Shown piece by piece: positions 31,172 through 44,400 of a DNA stretch of 64,000 nucleotides. The DNA is from Serpula lacrymans var. lacrymans S7.9. Taxonomy: Eukaryota > Basidiomycota > Agaricomycetes > Boletales > Serpulaceae. The stretch is taken from contig NW_006763297.1 of assembly GCF_000218685.1 (NCBI RefSeq), positions 62,001-126,000 of the forward strand, written 5' to 3'. The translations under genes and the position numbers were made by a program. How positions within the stretch are numbered: position 1 is the stretch's first letter; the number at the start of each line of letters is the position of its first letter. The notes beneath the pieces are model-generated. The model searched no databases. It worked only from the letters and a program-made list of their open reading frames with translations, and was not told the origin of the DNA.

Positions 31172-33188
31172 GGTGAAAGTGGATGCGAACGGATTCGTTA
31201 AAGTAAAGGAATGTTGAGTTGTAGGACGTGAATATCAGCCCGAGGCAAAGATTGCCCAGCGTGTAGGAAAGGAATGGAAAAGACAGGCGTCGAAAGAAAG
31301 CTAAGGCCTTGGATTTGTGGGCGTTTGCCTTTTCGCATATTTCTGCTCCGACAGACTTAAAACCTGCGAAAATGATAAGATTTGGAGATCGAATCTCGGA
31401 TGGACGTTTCAGTGGAGCAACGACTTACAACCATATCCACATTTGGTAATTCGTTTACGATGGCTTTCGGGTGAGATAACATGGTCAGCGTCGAGGGCGC
31501 TGTTACAGAAATTCTACCAACCTCGCTGTTAGAGATCTTTGAAGTACAGGAAGTGACTGAAATACTTTGTCGCTCTAGCTTTTTTTGTGGGGAAAGTACA
31601 GTACAGCTCTCATACTGCAGACTTGTAATATTGTCCAATTGGAGACTTGATAAACTCACCTTGGCGTCACTGAACAATTGCCCGTGTAACATCCATACGT
31701 CAAGAATGTATTCCAGTGATCCGAACCCAAAAATATGATCTCACCAGGCCGAAACGGTTCAAAATCCATCACCTTGGATACAACGACGCCTCACTTCACT
31801 TGCTTGTTCACACCATCACCTTTGAGCCGTCAGTTTCTTTCTTAAAGCGGGCTATCTGACGCCGAGCTTGATTGAAAGTTGCCAAAGATAAGGAAACCAG
31901 TTTTCCAAAAGTTTCGCTCCCCGTTGTCCACGTTGTACTCGTATCTCACCATTCATAGGTATCCACGAGGAACTCTGGGGGATTCTGGAGACTAACACAA
32001 TTTAAGGGATATTCCCGTCGTTGGCATATGAATCCTCCATTGTGCATCAATCTCCGTCCAGGGTGTGATGTTGCTTGCGCAGCCAGAGAGCATCGAGCTT
32101 TCCATGACGAGCCAATGAGTTGGCTCCCGATGCCTTCTCAGTGCTGCGTTTCCACAGCAATCATGCTCCAGCAAATCCCAGAATGAGAAGAACGCATGGA
32201 TCGAACTGATAAGACTTGCCTTGGCATTCATACCGTTCGATCGAAGCAAAGCTCATCTGCAATACTCTGCGATTGGATTTTGGATCGGCTTTTCAGGTGT
32301 TTCTAACACGTGCAATGCGCAGATGGAAGCCCTGTCCGTTGTATGACTGCTAAAATGCCAGGGCATCGTTTGGATAGGCTTGAGACGATAACATAACAGC
32401 GACGTCCGTCGTAGCTTTGGAGGACAAAACACATAGAGCACTGTACTGTAACAAGTGGGCCCGTTAGCCGACCCAAGAGTCTCAGCGAACAAGGGTACTC
32501 CTTCTCTAGTTTAGAGAGTAGGGCGAGAGACGCGCATGTGGGGAGCAATTATGACCTCGATGGCAGCCAGCCGCTTCGAGATCTTCCTTCTTATTGAATC
32601 TTAGAGCTTCTGCAAGCCATCTCGATCCCTGGATAGTGAGCGGCAAATCGGAAGAAAAGAGGGAAGTTGGGATAGTTCTCACCTCTATACCGCCAGTTTG
32701 TTGTGATTGAATGGGTCCGTCTCTGTGGAGGTAAAAGCGAGGCAGATACGCAAGATACCAGACAAAACAGCCTGTGCATACAGCTGACAGCTATATCAAC
32801 ACACGGGAGTTCCTTTGAACATCATTCACGCTTTCTGAGCTTCGCAGTAATAGTGCACACAATTGTTGTTCGGTCTAGCCCTCGAGATATAATTGGGAGA
32901 AGATAGAAATATGGCAAAAAGCAAATCATTACTCGTCCCAAAGATCAGGCCATTCTAAATGTATAGCTAGATGTCTAGAGTCTGGGTGTAGACGCCCGCT
33001 GGTCGCAACATTGAAAGAAAGCCGCGAACAACGGTCGCTTGCAGAGTGGCTCCACTTTTCAGTGTTGTACCTTTCCACGAAAAAATAAATATCACCTGCT
33101 TGACGTCTATGTCCTAAACCTACACTTTCTGTTACTCGCTTTCTCGCCTTTTTTATTTCTTGTAGCATCTCTATCAGCAGCAACCAAT
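31172..33188. other. 2-kb stretch without a recognised gene
   Basis: Only short frames are present on both strands. Some - strand frames (31357-31692, 31992-32249, 32253-32492) look mildly protein-like but do not join into one reading frame and show no domain; a decayed gene is possible. The right end should hold the squalene epoxidase promoter. Confidence 0.5.
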
Positions 33189-34891
33189 ATGTCGTCCACT
33201 CACTACGATGTCCTCATCGTTGGCGCTGGCATTGCTGGCTCATCAATGGCCCATGCCTTGTCCACAATCACTTCTAAAAGTCGCGACACACCACTCAAGA
33301 TAGCTCTTCTCGAGCGTTCTCTTGCGGAACCAGACCGAATAGTTGGAGAACTACTTCAGCCTGGAGGAGTCGGCGCCCTAAAGAACATCGGGATGGAGTC
33401 ATGTGTCGAAAACATTGGCGCGATCTCTGTACATGGATACTGTGTTACACATTCAGGTCGCTTGGTTCATATCCCATATCCTAACGGCTATGAAGGAAGA
33501 AGCTTTCATCATGGTCGTTTCATCATGGCTTTGAGAGAAAAGGCGAAACATGCCGCAGGAGTGGACGTTCTAGAGGCTACCGTAACTGACCTCATCGAAT
33601 GCGAGTACACTAAAAGAGTTATTGGCGTACGTGCAGCAAGGCAAAATAGTGAGGAAGGGAATGAAAAGGGGGGAAAGGAGTCTTTCTTTGCGGACTTGGT
33701 GATTATTGCAGACGGCTGCTTTTCAAATTTCAGAAATTCAGTTATGGGTGAAGCTGCACGCAAATCATCAACGAGGAGCCATTTTGTTGGTGCAATCTTG
33801 AAGGATGTTACGCTTCCGATGCCCCAGCATGGCACAGTGTGTCTTGTTCGTGGACAAGGTCCAGTCTTGCTGTATCAGGTTTCAGAGCACGATACACGTA
33901 TGTTGGTGGATGTCAAGCAACCACTACCTTCTGATCTCAAGGTACTACTACAACCTGTTGCAATTCTCGCTATCCTTCCAGTTTTTCGCTGAAGTCTAAT
34001 AACAGGGTCACATCCTTCAAAACGTCGCTCCTCAACTCCCTTCTGCTTTGCATGTCGCCATTCATAACGCACTCGAGAGTGACCGCCTAAGACGCATGCC
34101 CAATTCATTTCTACCACCAGTCGAACAAGGAGGTAAACATATGAAGGAGGGTGTCATTCTTTTGGGTGATGCTTGGAACATGCGACATCCGCTCACAGGC
34201 GGAGGTATGACTGTTGCCTTGAATGATGTGGTCATTCTCTCCAAATTGTTGACACGTGTGGACAACTTTGGCGACTGGGACAGCATTTCCGATTTATTGC
34301 ATGAGTGGCATTGGGCAAGGAAGCCACTTTCATCAACTATCAATATCCTGAGTGTCGCTCTGTATGACCTATTTGGGGCTGATGGTCTGTATATTTCGTT
34401 CATTCATTCTGTTCGTCACTCTGACAAGGACAATTTGTAGGAGAATTGTTGGCTGTATTGCAGACTGGCTGCTTCAAATATTTCGAATTGGGCGGTGAAT
34501 GCATTAACGGACCCGTTTCGCTGTTATCTGGGTAAGTAAATATTTTGCCAACTTCGCAATCTACGTATCTCAGATTGTATGTATAGCATTGCCCCTTCAC
34601 CAATGCTACTGGCATATCACTTTTTTTCGGTCGCACTATACGCCATTTGGATCCTTTTTACCCATGAAAGACCTGTGCCAGGTCAAGCCCAGGATACAGA
34701 GAAACCTATCCTAGCTGCACCACGGATCATTGAATACCCGGGACTGTGCATCAAGAGTTTTAGAGTCGTAAGTATCATCCACGGATCAGCCTTAGGAAGT
34801 TAGATTGACACTGTTTCTTTTTTGTTTGCAGTTCTGGATGGCATGTATTGTGTTTGGACCACTTCTCTGGACTGAGATACGTTGGTGGTAA
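33189..34891 (+). CDS. ERG1: squalene epoxidase (squalene monooxygenase)
   Basis: Five exons (33189-33941, 34006-34384, 34441-34531, 34587-34767, 34832-34891) give 487 aa. The enzyme uses FAD, NADPH and O2 to make 2,3-oxidosqualene, the first oxygen step of ergosterol synthesis, on the endoplasmic reticulum. Evidence: N-terminal dinucleotide fold VGAGIAGSSMAHAL (residues 9-23), the family block DRIVGELLQPGGV, the second FAD motif LLGDAWNMRHPLTGGGMT (near 304-320), GCFKYFELGG, and two C-terminal hydrophobic helices (LLAYHFFSVALYAIWILF; FWMACIVFGPLLW) that anchor it. ATG is the first codon of the fold. The third exon acceptor could lie 12 nt earlier. No break. It is the target of allylamine antifungals in fungi generally. 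Confidence 0.95.
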
Positions 34892-35622
34892 ATGATAGAC
34901 ATAGGTTTATAGATGGATTAGGATTATTTGTTTTATTTTGTAATTATGTTTCCCTTCTTATTAACTAATTCTATACCCTTGCAGGAGTAATGAATGTTTT
35001 CACTCGCGCATGTGTTGACCATATCTACGACGGCAGGATAGCCAATATTTCTGAAGGCGAAACTTCAGACTGGGACGCCCCAGGTGAGGAACGTCAACTG
35101 TCTCAAAGGATAGTGTGCGGCAGTGATACTGGCCCATCGAGTCAGAGTGCTCCGATTACTGATGCCAAGAAGCCTATCAAGTTTCTTAGTCTAGCCACAT
35201 TGCGTCGCCCGCTGTCAATGGACGTTCAGTAACAGCGGAACAATCGCCCACTGGGAGTCAGTGCGTGTGTTTGAAATTCTACATTGGTTGCTGACTTGTA
35301 TGGTTTGCGGACGGATGGCGAGTGACGTCGGACCTGAGGGTGATTTCAATACCAACTTGAAGCGCTTTCTCACAGACCATCATTGTATCCCAACAAACCC
35401 GCCTACACAGTGTGCATCATTTGCAGAAAAAACTAGACTATTCTATGGTTACATCTACTTGCAACATCACGTCCAACTCAGCAAATGTGAGTCACAGAGA
35501 AAATCGAGCCATTGTTAACTCAGCTATAATGATATTAAGTTATGTGACATCTAGCAGCAGTGCATAACGCAAAAAATCAGTGCTACTCATCAGACTGATT
35601 ACACCGCAAGCGCTCAAAGCGC
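34892..35622. other. intergenic (convergent 3' ends)
   Basis: Lies between the ends of squalene epoxidase and the first membrane-protein gene. Two + strand frames of 80-85 codons (34990-35232, 35261-35518) show no domain and are not called. Nothing else is seen. Confidence 0.5.
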
Positions 35623-36983
35623 TCAAATCTGACATATTACGTTGGCCTTGTCAGAAATGACAGGCGTTTCATTGTTGTTGCGTGAAATATCGAGAACTCT
35701 TGGGCTCGGTGAGCGTGTATGCCATGTTGGGGGATATCTTCGATTTCGGGAAAGACGGCCTATTGTCACTACTGACGAGGGGCTGGTGCATTGCACACCG
35801 CCAAGGGATGCTGGCAGTGTCATAGTGGTGTGGATGATGACCATATAGAAAGTAATGGAAATGATGGGCATGATCTAGGGCTGCGAGTAAGGTTGTGTTG
35901 GCTTGATCTCTACTGGACAAGAACTTTACCATGTTTAAGACTATGTAGATTCCTTCACTTTTCGAGACCTCGCATATGAGAGCAGGGAGGAGTGTAGCGA
36001 TGCACAGGAAGCCTGCATACAGGATGGTGCGGAAAATAGGCCACAGGTTGCTACTTCCAGAGCGGAGCTCACTAGTTTGACGACTGATAGCCCAGATACG
36101 ATATGCTGCCAAAGCTGATGGGAAAATATAGAAAAATCAGCAAAGTGCTTTTCGGGAACGAAGATATTACTGTACATGTACTGAGGATATTGGTGGTTAG
36201 CGAGCTCGCATAAAATGCAATAACCCAAATACTAGAGGTGTAGTTGACAGATCTTTGTCTTAGTGCTATGGCAGATGATGCGACATAAGCAAAGCCAGTT
36301 GCTGCAGTATACGGATGTCAACATAACTGGATCTGGTACAGTAAGGATGTGAATTCCATACCAGCAACAGCGCACCAGCATATAGTGGGGACGATTACAA
36401 CACGCCATGATTGCCAGATAATATAGCAACGGTATATCTGTGATACGTTAGTTAGCTCAGAATAACTCGAATAAAGAGGAGGAAGGCATACAACGACCCC
36501 ATCACCTAGCATCGTCTGCAGAGTGTATAGCACAGCTTTTGTGGCGATGCTCGACGGTTCCGCGGTCGTGAAGAATTGACTAGGACCTCCCGGATAAGTG
36601 TCGCGATATCTTATTAGACCTTTCCAGAGCAGCATGATATCCAACACGAGATGCTAGTACCCAATGGTAAAAGGCTTCAAGAGGATTTCGGCAGTTCACA
36701 GTGAAACGACGTACCACAGTACTTAGAACGAGGAAGGCGCATGCGATGGTGAACATGACTTTGGTAACATACGCAGGACGTCCTTTACGCCGGCGCATCA
36801 AAGCCCAGATGGTTCCTGCGAACATGAGCAGTGAAAATCCTATTTCATATAAGTTAACCCATCTCCTTCGTTGATCTGTAGCATTGCGAGTAAGTCAGAT
36901 ACGCTCAACTCACCATAGATGATCGCCTCGAGTATTATTGACAACAGAATTGCTCCATCTAGCGATATTTGAGAGTTTGGCAT
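35623..36983 (-). CDS. multi-pass membrane protein (7-TM type), tandem copy A
   Basis: Seven exons (70, 125, 162, 76, 126, 185, 252 nt) give 331 aa. About seven hydrophobic segments occur (LLSIILEAIIYGFSLLMF; VMFTIACAFLVLS; ATKAVLYTLQTMLGDGVV; WRVVIVPTICWCAVAA; SIWVIAFYASSLTTNIL; FRTILYAGFLCIATLLPA; IMPIISITFYMVII), with a short polar C-terminal tail. The extracellular-loop motif RDTYPGGPSQFF and the loop YRCYIIWQSW are typical of a large mushroom-specific membrane family of unknown function, predicted receptor-like. It is paralogous to copy B, with the same intron positions and four exons of identical length. No signal peptide other than the first helix. Ligand and role unknown. Confidence 0.85.
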
Positions 36984-37915
36984 ATAGTGCAAGACCTATA
37001 GTATAACGAGGTGATCTACGCAATATGATTCCTTCGTTATCACTGTAGTTTAAGTGCATAGTCTTAACCAAAATGCGGAACCTATTATCAATTGACTTGG
37101 GGGGCATAGGAGGGGTGTGTACAGTCACGGACACTGCAATGAACATCGCCTAAGCCGATCTGTCAAGACATGTCGTGACAATACTCTGCATGGTTACATA
37201 TGCTATGGTGCCCAACTCTGTACAACCGATCAACTAAGAATGACAAGGTGATAGGCGCTGGAGCTAAAAAGAGACAACTGACCGTTTGGCCACCAAAAAA
37301 GATACCTGCCAGTGGGTGTATTGCTTCAAGGCATTCTGAGAGAATTTATAGGCCAAGTTTACCTCAACTGACTGCGAAAAGAGCACACAGAGCCGACAAA
37401 TGGTTTCCCACTAGGCCATATCTGTTACTGGGACTGGGAACATCAAGTCACGGTCAATTACCTGCGAGATTCATCATGCGCTGCATCTCGCACACTCCCG
37501 TGGGGACAGTCCAAAAGTTTTGGAGGAATACAGTTCTTCCTTTTTAGTAAAAACAGCTAACCTGATATCACTTGACAGAAAAGTCCAGCTTTCATATCTT
37601 AACGGCATACACTGCAACAATCCAAAGTCACTGTTACCCAGTCAAAATGACTCTGACATTATGATACACCACTGTTTATATATCTTAGGTGAAATCATTT
37701 CATCCTCTGTCGATCCCTCTCGCGACCTTTGCAGACTTCGAGAAATCGAGTACGCAATATGATATGATGGGGACGCTGGCCCTGATTACATCACTATGCC
37801 TACGTCTATGAGCGTAGCTCTTCACCGCAATCAACGATCGGTACCTCACCTGCAGCCATTTTTCGGTGATATGTCCAAAGGGAAGCGCTGTCCTAGAATA
37901 ATACGCCATCGCCCA
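36984..37915. other. intergenic between the two membrane-protein paralogues
   Basis: About 0.9 kb that should contain the promoter of copy A and the 3' end of copy B. No exon or domain is recognised on either strand. Confidence 0.55.
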
Positions 37916-39229
37916 TCAAACTACTTCGTCCCGCTCCACCTTGGGTAAAGATATATCCTTAGCTGAATGGTTGTGGAGAGTCAAATCGATACTAGCACCA
38001 GTTGTGGTGGGTTGTGTAGCGTGGAACTGTATAGGCGCCAGTGAAAACAGCTGCGGACCTTGCGACGAACGACTCGTCCTGGTTGTGCTTTGCATACCGC
38101 CGACAGACCGGGGAGAAGCCAGGGTGATACGAATAATGACCATGTAGAAAGTGATGGATATGATAGGCATAATCTATTTTGTTATATCATGATCTGATGA
38201 CCTACACTTAGATGAAGAAGACTAACCATATCTAGCAGAACATACATTCCTCTATCATTGGCCAGGAATGAGACCAACGCAGGAAGGAGCGCAGAGGTGT
38301 ACAGAAGGCCAGCATCGAGGACGATGCGAACGACAGGCCATAATAAACTGCTTTCTAGTCGATACTTGGCACTATTGCGATCAATCATCCAGATACGGTA
38401 CGCTAGTAATGCTTTATATGGAGTGAGATCATATATGAAAGAAAGTTGACTATACGCACAGGTGCTCAACAAATTTGTGGCCATCGAAGATGCAAAAAAT
38501 GCGGGTATCCATGCGCCCGTAGATTTGGTTAGTGCATAAGCTTCCGTTCCTGTGGTCTGTGCTATGATGAGACCGAAACCAGTCGCTTGAGGTGAATATA
38601 AGAACCGCTGCCAGGATCATATCAAGATAGCTTCATACTTGCGACAGAGATCCATAACAAAATGGGGAAGACTGCAATACGCCAGGATTGCCATACCACG
38701 TAACACCTGTAGATCTAGGAGTCGATGTGTCAGCAAGGACAAGACAAAGTTCACAAAGACGACATACAACGACACCGTCACCCAACATGGTTTGCAAGGT
38801 GTAGAGCACGTTTTTGGATACGACTCCCCACAGCTTGATGTCTGAAAAGAAAGCAATAGGACCTCCGGGAAACGTATCACGGTATTCCACAAATGCCTCT
38901 TCCAAGCGAAGCAAGTCAATGACCATGTGCTGAAAAGTTGAGTCGATGATTAGAATTTTTCATTTGTCTGAAACTCACTGCTGTGCTGAGGATGAGTAAA
39001 GCCCAAGCGACGATCATCATATATGGACTGCCGTCACTGTTTTTGTGCCTATGTAGCGAAGACCACATTGTGAGTATGAACATCAGGACGGAGAACCCTA
39101 GATAAGAAACATGACGTCAACTATGGTTGGCGCCAGCGTCTACAACTTATGCATACCATAGAGGATTGCTTCTAAAGTTATTGAGAGCAGCCCGGCTTTA
39201 TCCATGGGGATGCCATGTAGTTGTGTCAT
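37916..39229 (-). CDS. multi-pass membrane protein (7-TM type), tandem copy B
   Basis: Seven exons (73, 119, 162, 76, 126, 185, 258 nt) give 332 aa. It has the same layout as copy A: MDKAGLLSITLEAILYG start, RDTFPGGPIAFF loop, VVSKNVLYTLQTMLGDGVV, YRCYVVWQSWRI, TGFGLIIAQTTGTEAYAL, AYRIWMIDRN and IMPIISITFYMVII near the end. The C-terminal tails of A and B differ, as expected for diverging cytoplasmic tails. Exons 3-6 match copy A exactly in length, so the pair arose by tandem duplication after the intron pattern was set. Divergent from the complex I gene on its right. Function unknown; a sensory or transport role is only a guess. Confidence 0.87.
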
Positions 39230-39721
39230 ACCAGGGGAACGTTAGTGTGATGAGGAGTTGGCAGATTCTCGTTATCCTTCATATACTTAAATACGAGCGC
39301 TAGGCAGAAAATAGCCCGCTCACCCGCACAAGCATTGCATTTTTGATGAAGATCAAGACTACCACTCGCCAAAGCGAGCTTGAATACATAACAGAGCGTC
39401 ATGTTCGATATCGCTTGGAAGGGTGCAGAAGTGGAGTGAGGCTGTGATACCCGTGTGCGGAAAGAAACATACCAGGACAGTCCAAGGATCCCACTGGGTG
39501 TGTCCAATCAACATCGCTGGTTTAGCTAGTGCTAGCCCACGCCTGGGTAACGTGATAAGCTCTCTACCAACCTACGCTGTACTAGTAGTACTGGCTGGTC
39601 AGTACAGTGTATAATCGGGAGTAGCCACCGAATGGACCGGTCTTACCCGAAAGGTCTCAACTCCGCCAGCTGAGCGTTCCGTTGGCTCATTGGCATCGTT
39701 CACGACGACGGCGAGACACAA
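39230..39721. other. shared divergent promoter region
   Basis: About 490 bp between copy B (-) and the complex I gene (+). No ORF is supported. Confidence 0.6.
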
Positions 39722-41454
39722 ATGCTCAAGGCTTCAAAATCAGCAGCGACACTAAACCGTCGCGCGGCTTTTACAACATTTCGCCGCTCTCTAGCTACCG
39801 TCGCAGACCCCCCAGTCCGGCGGTATGGTGGTCTCAAAGACCAGGACCGAATTTTCACCAATGCTTACTGTAGACATGACCATGGCTTGAAAGGTGCAAA
39901 GGTATGTACTAGTTATTCTTTCAGTTGCCTTTATTTGACATGTCATCTTCTGAAGTCTCGTGGAGACTGGCATCGCACAAAAGATATCATTCTCAAGGGT
40001 GACTCTTGGATCATACAGACCATGAAGGATTCTGGTCTTCGAGGTCGTGGTGGGGCCGGCTTCCCAAGTGGTCTTAAATGGTCTTTCATGAACAAGCCTG
40101 GGTGGGAAAAAGATGGACGGTCAGTATCCTTACTTTTGTCATTTACTTTCGTGTCCTTACGCCGTCCCTCATAATCTTCTCTAGCCCACGCTACCTTGTG
40201 GTCAACGCAGACGAGGGTGAACCTGGAACGTGCAAGGATCGTGAAATTCTCCGAGGTGATCCACACAAGCTCGTCGAAGGGTGTCTCATTGCTGGACGAG
40301 CCATGAATGCAACAGCAGCCTATATCTATATCCGCGGCGAGTTCTTTCAGGAAGCCTCACATCTCCAGCAAGCCATCACTGAAGCTTATCGCGACGGTCT
40401 GATCGGAAAAAATGCTTGCGGGTCTGGATACACCTTTGACGTCTATCTCCACCGTGGTGCAGGCGCATACATCTGCGGTGAGGAAACTGCACTCATTGAA
40501 TCACTCGAGGGCAAACAAGGTAAGCCGCGACTTAAGCCACCCTTCCCTGCGGATGTCGGCCTTTTTGGTTGTCCCACAACTGTTGCAAATGTGGAAACCG
40601 TGGCTGTTGCACCTACGATATGTCGTCGCGGTGCTTCGTGGTTTGCTGGGTTCGGACGGGAGCGGAACCAGGGGACAAAGCTGTATTGTATCAGTGGGCA
40701 CGTAAACAACCCTTGTGTCGTCGAGGAAGAGATGAGTATCCCTCTGCGCGAGCTCGTTGAGCGCCACTGTGGTGGTGTTCGTGGTGGGTGGGATAACCTC
40801 CTTGGCATCATCCCTGGCGGTAGTTCGGTACCTGTCCTACCAATCGACAAGTGTGGCGAGGTGCTTATGGATTATGACTCGCTGAAAGATGCCCAGTCGG
40901 GTCTTGGAACTGGTGCAGTCATAGTCATGGATAAAAGTACAGACATTGTTTCAGCAATCGCACGCTTTTCTTCTGTGAGTTGACACATTTCATCGGCATG
41001 GTTTGTGTATTGATATTATGTCACTTTCAGTTTTACAAGCATGAATCGTGTGGTCAATGTACTCCCTGTCGTGAAGGCACGACATGGATGATGAACATGA
41101 TGAACCGTATGGTCGAAGGTCGTGCCCACCGGCGAGAGATCGACATGCTCCTTGAACTAACGTACGCCACCCGTCTCCTATCTTTTACTACCTATATTTA
41201 CTAACCAATCCCTCTCGAAATATAGTAAACAAGTCGAAGGTCGTACGATTTGTGCCCTGGGCGACGCTGCTGCCTGGCCAATTCAAGGCCTCATGCGCCA
41301 CTTCCGCCCACTTGTTGAAGCGCGTATTGACGAGTTCCGCGCAACGCAAGGCGGTGTGATGTTTGGAGGGAGGATGATCAAAGATGCGGATACTACACTC
41401 GCATTACCTGATAACTTGGGAGCGAATTTGATAGAAGCTGGCGATCGCGTGTAG
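39722..41454 (+). CDS. NDUFV1: NADH:ubiquinone oxidoreductase 51-kDa subunit (complex I flavoprotein 1)
   Basis: Five exons (39722-39901, 39956-40119, 40185-40974, 41031-41161, 41226-41454) give 497 aa. It carries FMN and the N3 iron-sulfur cluster and is where NADH is oxidised in mitochondrial complex I. The N-terminus ([20 protein letters not shown]) is basic and hydroxylated, a mitochondrial targeting peptide. Motifs: [13 protein letters not shown] (about 90-102, NADH/FMN), [33 protein letters not shown], and [13 protein letters not shown] with Cys 385, 388, 391 plus Cys 431 (TICALGD) for the 4Fe-4S cluster. Length and motif order are those of the family. No break. A single-copy housekeeping gene and a good anchor for synteny. 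Confidence 0.97.
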
Positions 41455-44400
41455 GGTGGATGTATCTAGACGTATCTCAATTCAAAATCCTTTTCTAAAG
41501 CGTTGTCGACCATGGTAAGGCAACCAACATCATGGACCTTTGAGAATTTTAAGCAAAGCCGCAAAGTATTCATGTAATATTCATGACTATTCACAAAAGT
41601 TTCATGATGTTTTCATTACTATTATTTTTATCTAGGAACATGACCAGGATGATGGTGTCAGTGTGAAGCAGGGGATGTTGTCCTGGAGCATTTGTGGTCC
41701 CTTGATAATCAACGGGAGCGGGAGCAGTGATCGTGAATAGAAAGGGACTGATGCCATTCACATAAAGACCTGTCAAGTACATGGAGTGCCCCAAGTGTTT
41801 GAACATGGGAACATGCACAGCCGTGAGTTCGCCAGAGCGTATTCAAAAGCCATGGATTCAATTGAGATGGTAACAATTTTGGGGCGGTGGGATCTATGCG
41901 TGAAACTTGAAGTAGGGAAAAATATTGTGAGCACACGAAAGCAGTGTAATGATGGGGAGGCTACGACGCCAACCCCGCGAAACTTGCGCCTTGAGTGCTT
42001 GACAGTCCTGCATGCCCCTCGAAAATCATGTCGAGTGATTTATTTGCAAGTTGTTTTCTAGAATTCGTTTGTGGCAGTTGTTTCCTGTTATCCTGTCTGT
42101 TGATATTCCGTGAAGGAACGAACACTCTAGCCTTGGTCTTCGTACGTAGGATCTTTCAAGCAGTCCGCTTCACGTGGTTCAATCTAGACCAATTTCCCTT
42201 TATATACGAATGTCCCAGGTCTGTAACGTTCGTTTGCTAACAAGAGATATGTTGATTGTCAATTAACAGGAAAAGGTGGGATAAAAAATGCCCAGCCCTC
42301 AGGTGCAAAATTGCCCAGTTATGGACCAAACAGTTCAAAGAACTGAGTGGGGTAAATTGGCCTGTTGAACAGGGTTCGGGCAGCTGCAGTACATTTCAGC
42401 ACGTTAGGATTGGAATTGTACATACCTGGTGTAGTACGTGGTCAGTCACGGTTACTCTGAGTGGAAAAACAACCACACGTGTAGGAAGCAGATTGAGACT
42501 TCCCGCTCTCAAAAAACTACATTTCAGGGTACTAATTAGCACCAGATGGAGGGTATTTTTGAGTTATTAGGTCGCGCTAGTGCTTGGAGTTATCAGGATG
42601 TCAGTGAGACCTATGAGCCAGAGCGCTGAATTTGGTTAAGTATTGAATCCAGACTCGAAACCTTTGAATTCACGTGACTGACGATATTTCTCTCCAAATG
42701 TCGCGCCTCCTACCTCCGACTTGTTGTCCACCACCACGACGAAGCACACTGCAGTGTGTTCCAGCACATATATGAGGCGCTCATTTTCTATGATTATTCA
42801 GAATGTCTGAAAACTTCCATTTTTCTGACAGCCCTGACTTCAACGATGGTAGAACTTGACGCCAGTGCCAAAGTAGTAGCTTTTAGTATGATGGGTCAAC
42901 CGTACAAGGGATCGAGATACCGAGAGCAGCCCAATGCGCGAAGTCACCGTCTATCCAACAAACTCGGTTCCATATATGCGCCTGACCTTTCGCTCAGGGC
43001 TATGCCTATCTATGTCTATCTGTATGCGTTCTACTACGGAGCAAATTTTGTGCGGACATCCTTGTTCTCAACGGTTCGCACAAAGCATGTTTGGCATTAT
43101 CGCCCTTTCTTCTCCTGAAGCCCATATCACAAACTCTGGTCGAACCATTTATCCACGTCGTTGACTTCAATGACACCCGAATAACGCGCATGTAGTCCAA
43201 AGTTCTGTCTGGTTCTGCGCCCAAGTTACACACAATTCCAATTCCGTCAATCCCACTGGCATAAATCTCATTTCGATGATCCGCAGCTTATTCTATCTAC
43301 ACGCCTGGACCGGACGGAATGCAGCAGCCGTAACGGGCGTAGTACCTTATTATGGATCCATTTACTCTCAAGCATGCGATATGACCGCTTGCCTCCTTGG
43401 CAGGAGGAGGTTCAAGATGTCAACTGATATGCCTAAACCGAACGGAAATCAAATAGAATAATGATTAATCGGTCAAATTCACCAAACTGGTGCAGAGACG
43501 ATAGTCACCTATCCATGGGGATGTGGCGTACATGGTTATAGTGTCTCACCTGGACAGCTTACCGCTAATATCTTCCCATACATTTCGACGGGACTTGGCT
43601 GGCCGCCTTCTCCCTTGGGCACCATGCATCAGGATTCCACACTCCCCTTCGCTATCTTATTCCACGTGTTAGCCTTATGCACCTGATCTACAACCTTCAA
43701 GCACGAGTGTGCACTGCATAGCCCTTCTTGCATACATGATATGTGTACATATAGAAGCACCCCAAATGTTCACACGCATGTGACGCCCATGGGAAATGCA
43801 GGATCACGTCCGAAACAAAGCACTTATTGCGAGCAAGAACCACGAAAGGTACAGCCCGCTTATCAAAATTGCAGACTTCAACCGAATTGGAAGTAGGTAT
43901 TCCCCGCAACCCTCAGCCCTCGAGAAAGAAATATTTCGGAGATTACCACTCCTAGTCTTTACCGTAAGTCATGCAATAGAGCCTCTTGTTCTGTATCTGT
44001 ATGCATAGATTTACGTACTTCTCCCTTCAGTTGACTTCTCATCATCCTATTATTTCCACTTTACCTGCTCTCGATTGCTCTCGATCTTCATCTATCTTCG
44101 AATCATATTGTCGTTCCTCATTACTGATTTTATCCTATTGTAATTAGCAGGCTAAACAGTAGGCAATTCGGGTGTTTCCTCGACCAGTGAATCCAGGGTT
44201 AGTGGGGACCTAAAGGATAGCTTCGAGTACGCATCACGCAAAGACCGCCGGAACTCTCCAGCTCATCTAGAGTTAATATTTCTGATCCTCCGCCAGTCAA
44301 GGCTCTACTCCTTGGAAGGTTTCTACACTCTGTCCTGGTGAGCTCTGGATAAGGAAGATTTTGTGTTCGTTCTCGTCGCATTGAGCGCGCAACCTTTACA

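Noticed and set aside
34990..35518. Small gene downstream of squalene epoxidase
   Set aside because: Two short frames that do not splice together and show no domain.
42756..43164. Possible exons in the gene-poor region
   Set aside because: Frames of 75-120 codons on both strands without domain or consistent splice sites.
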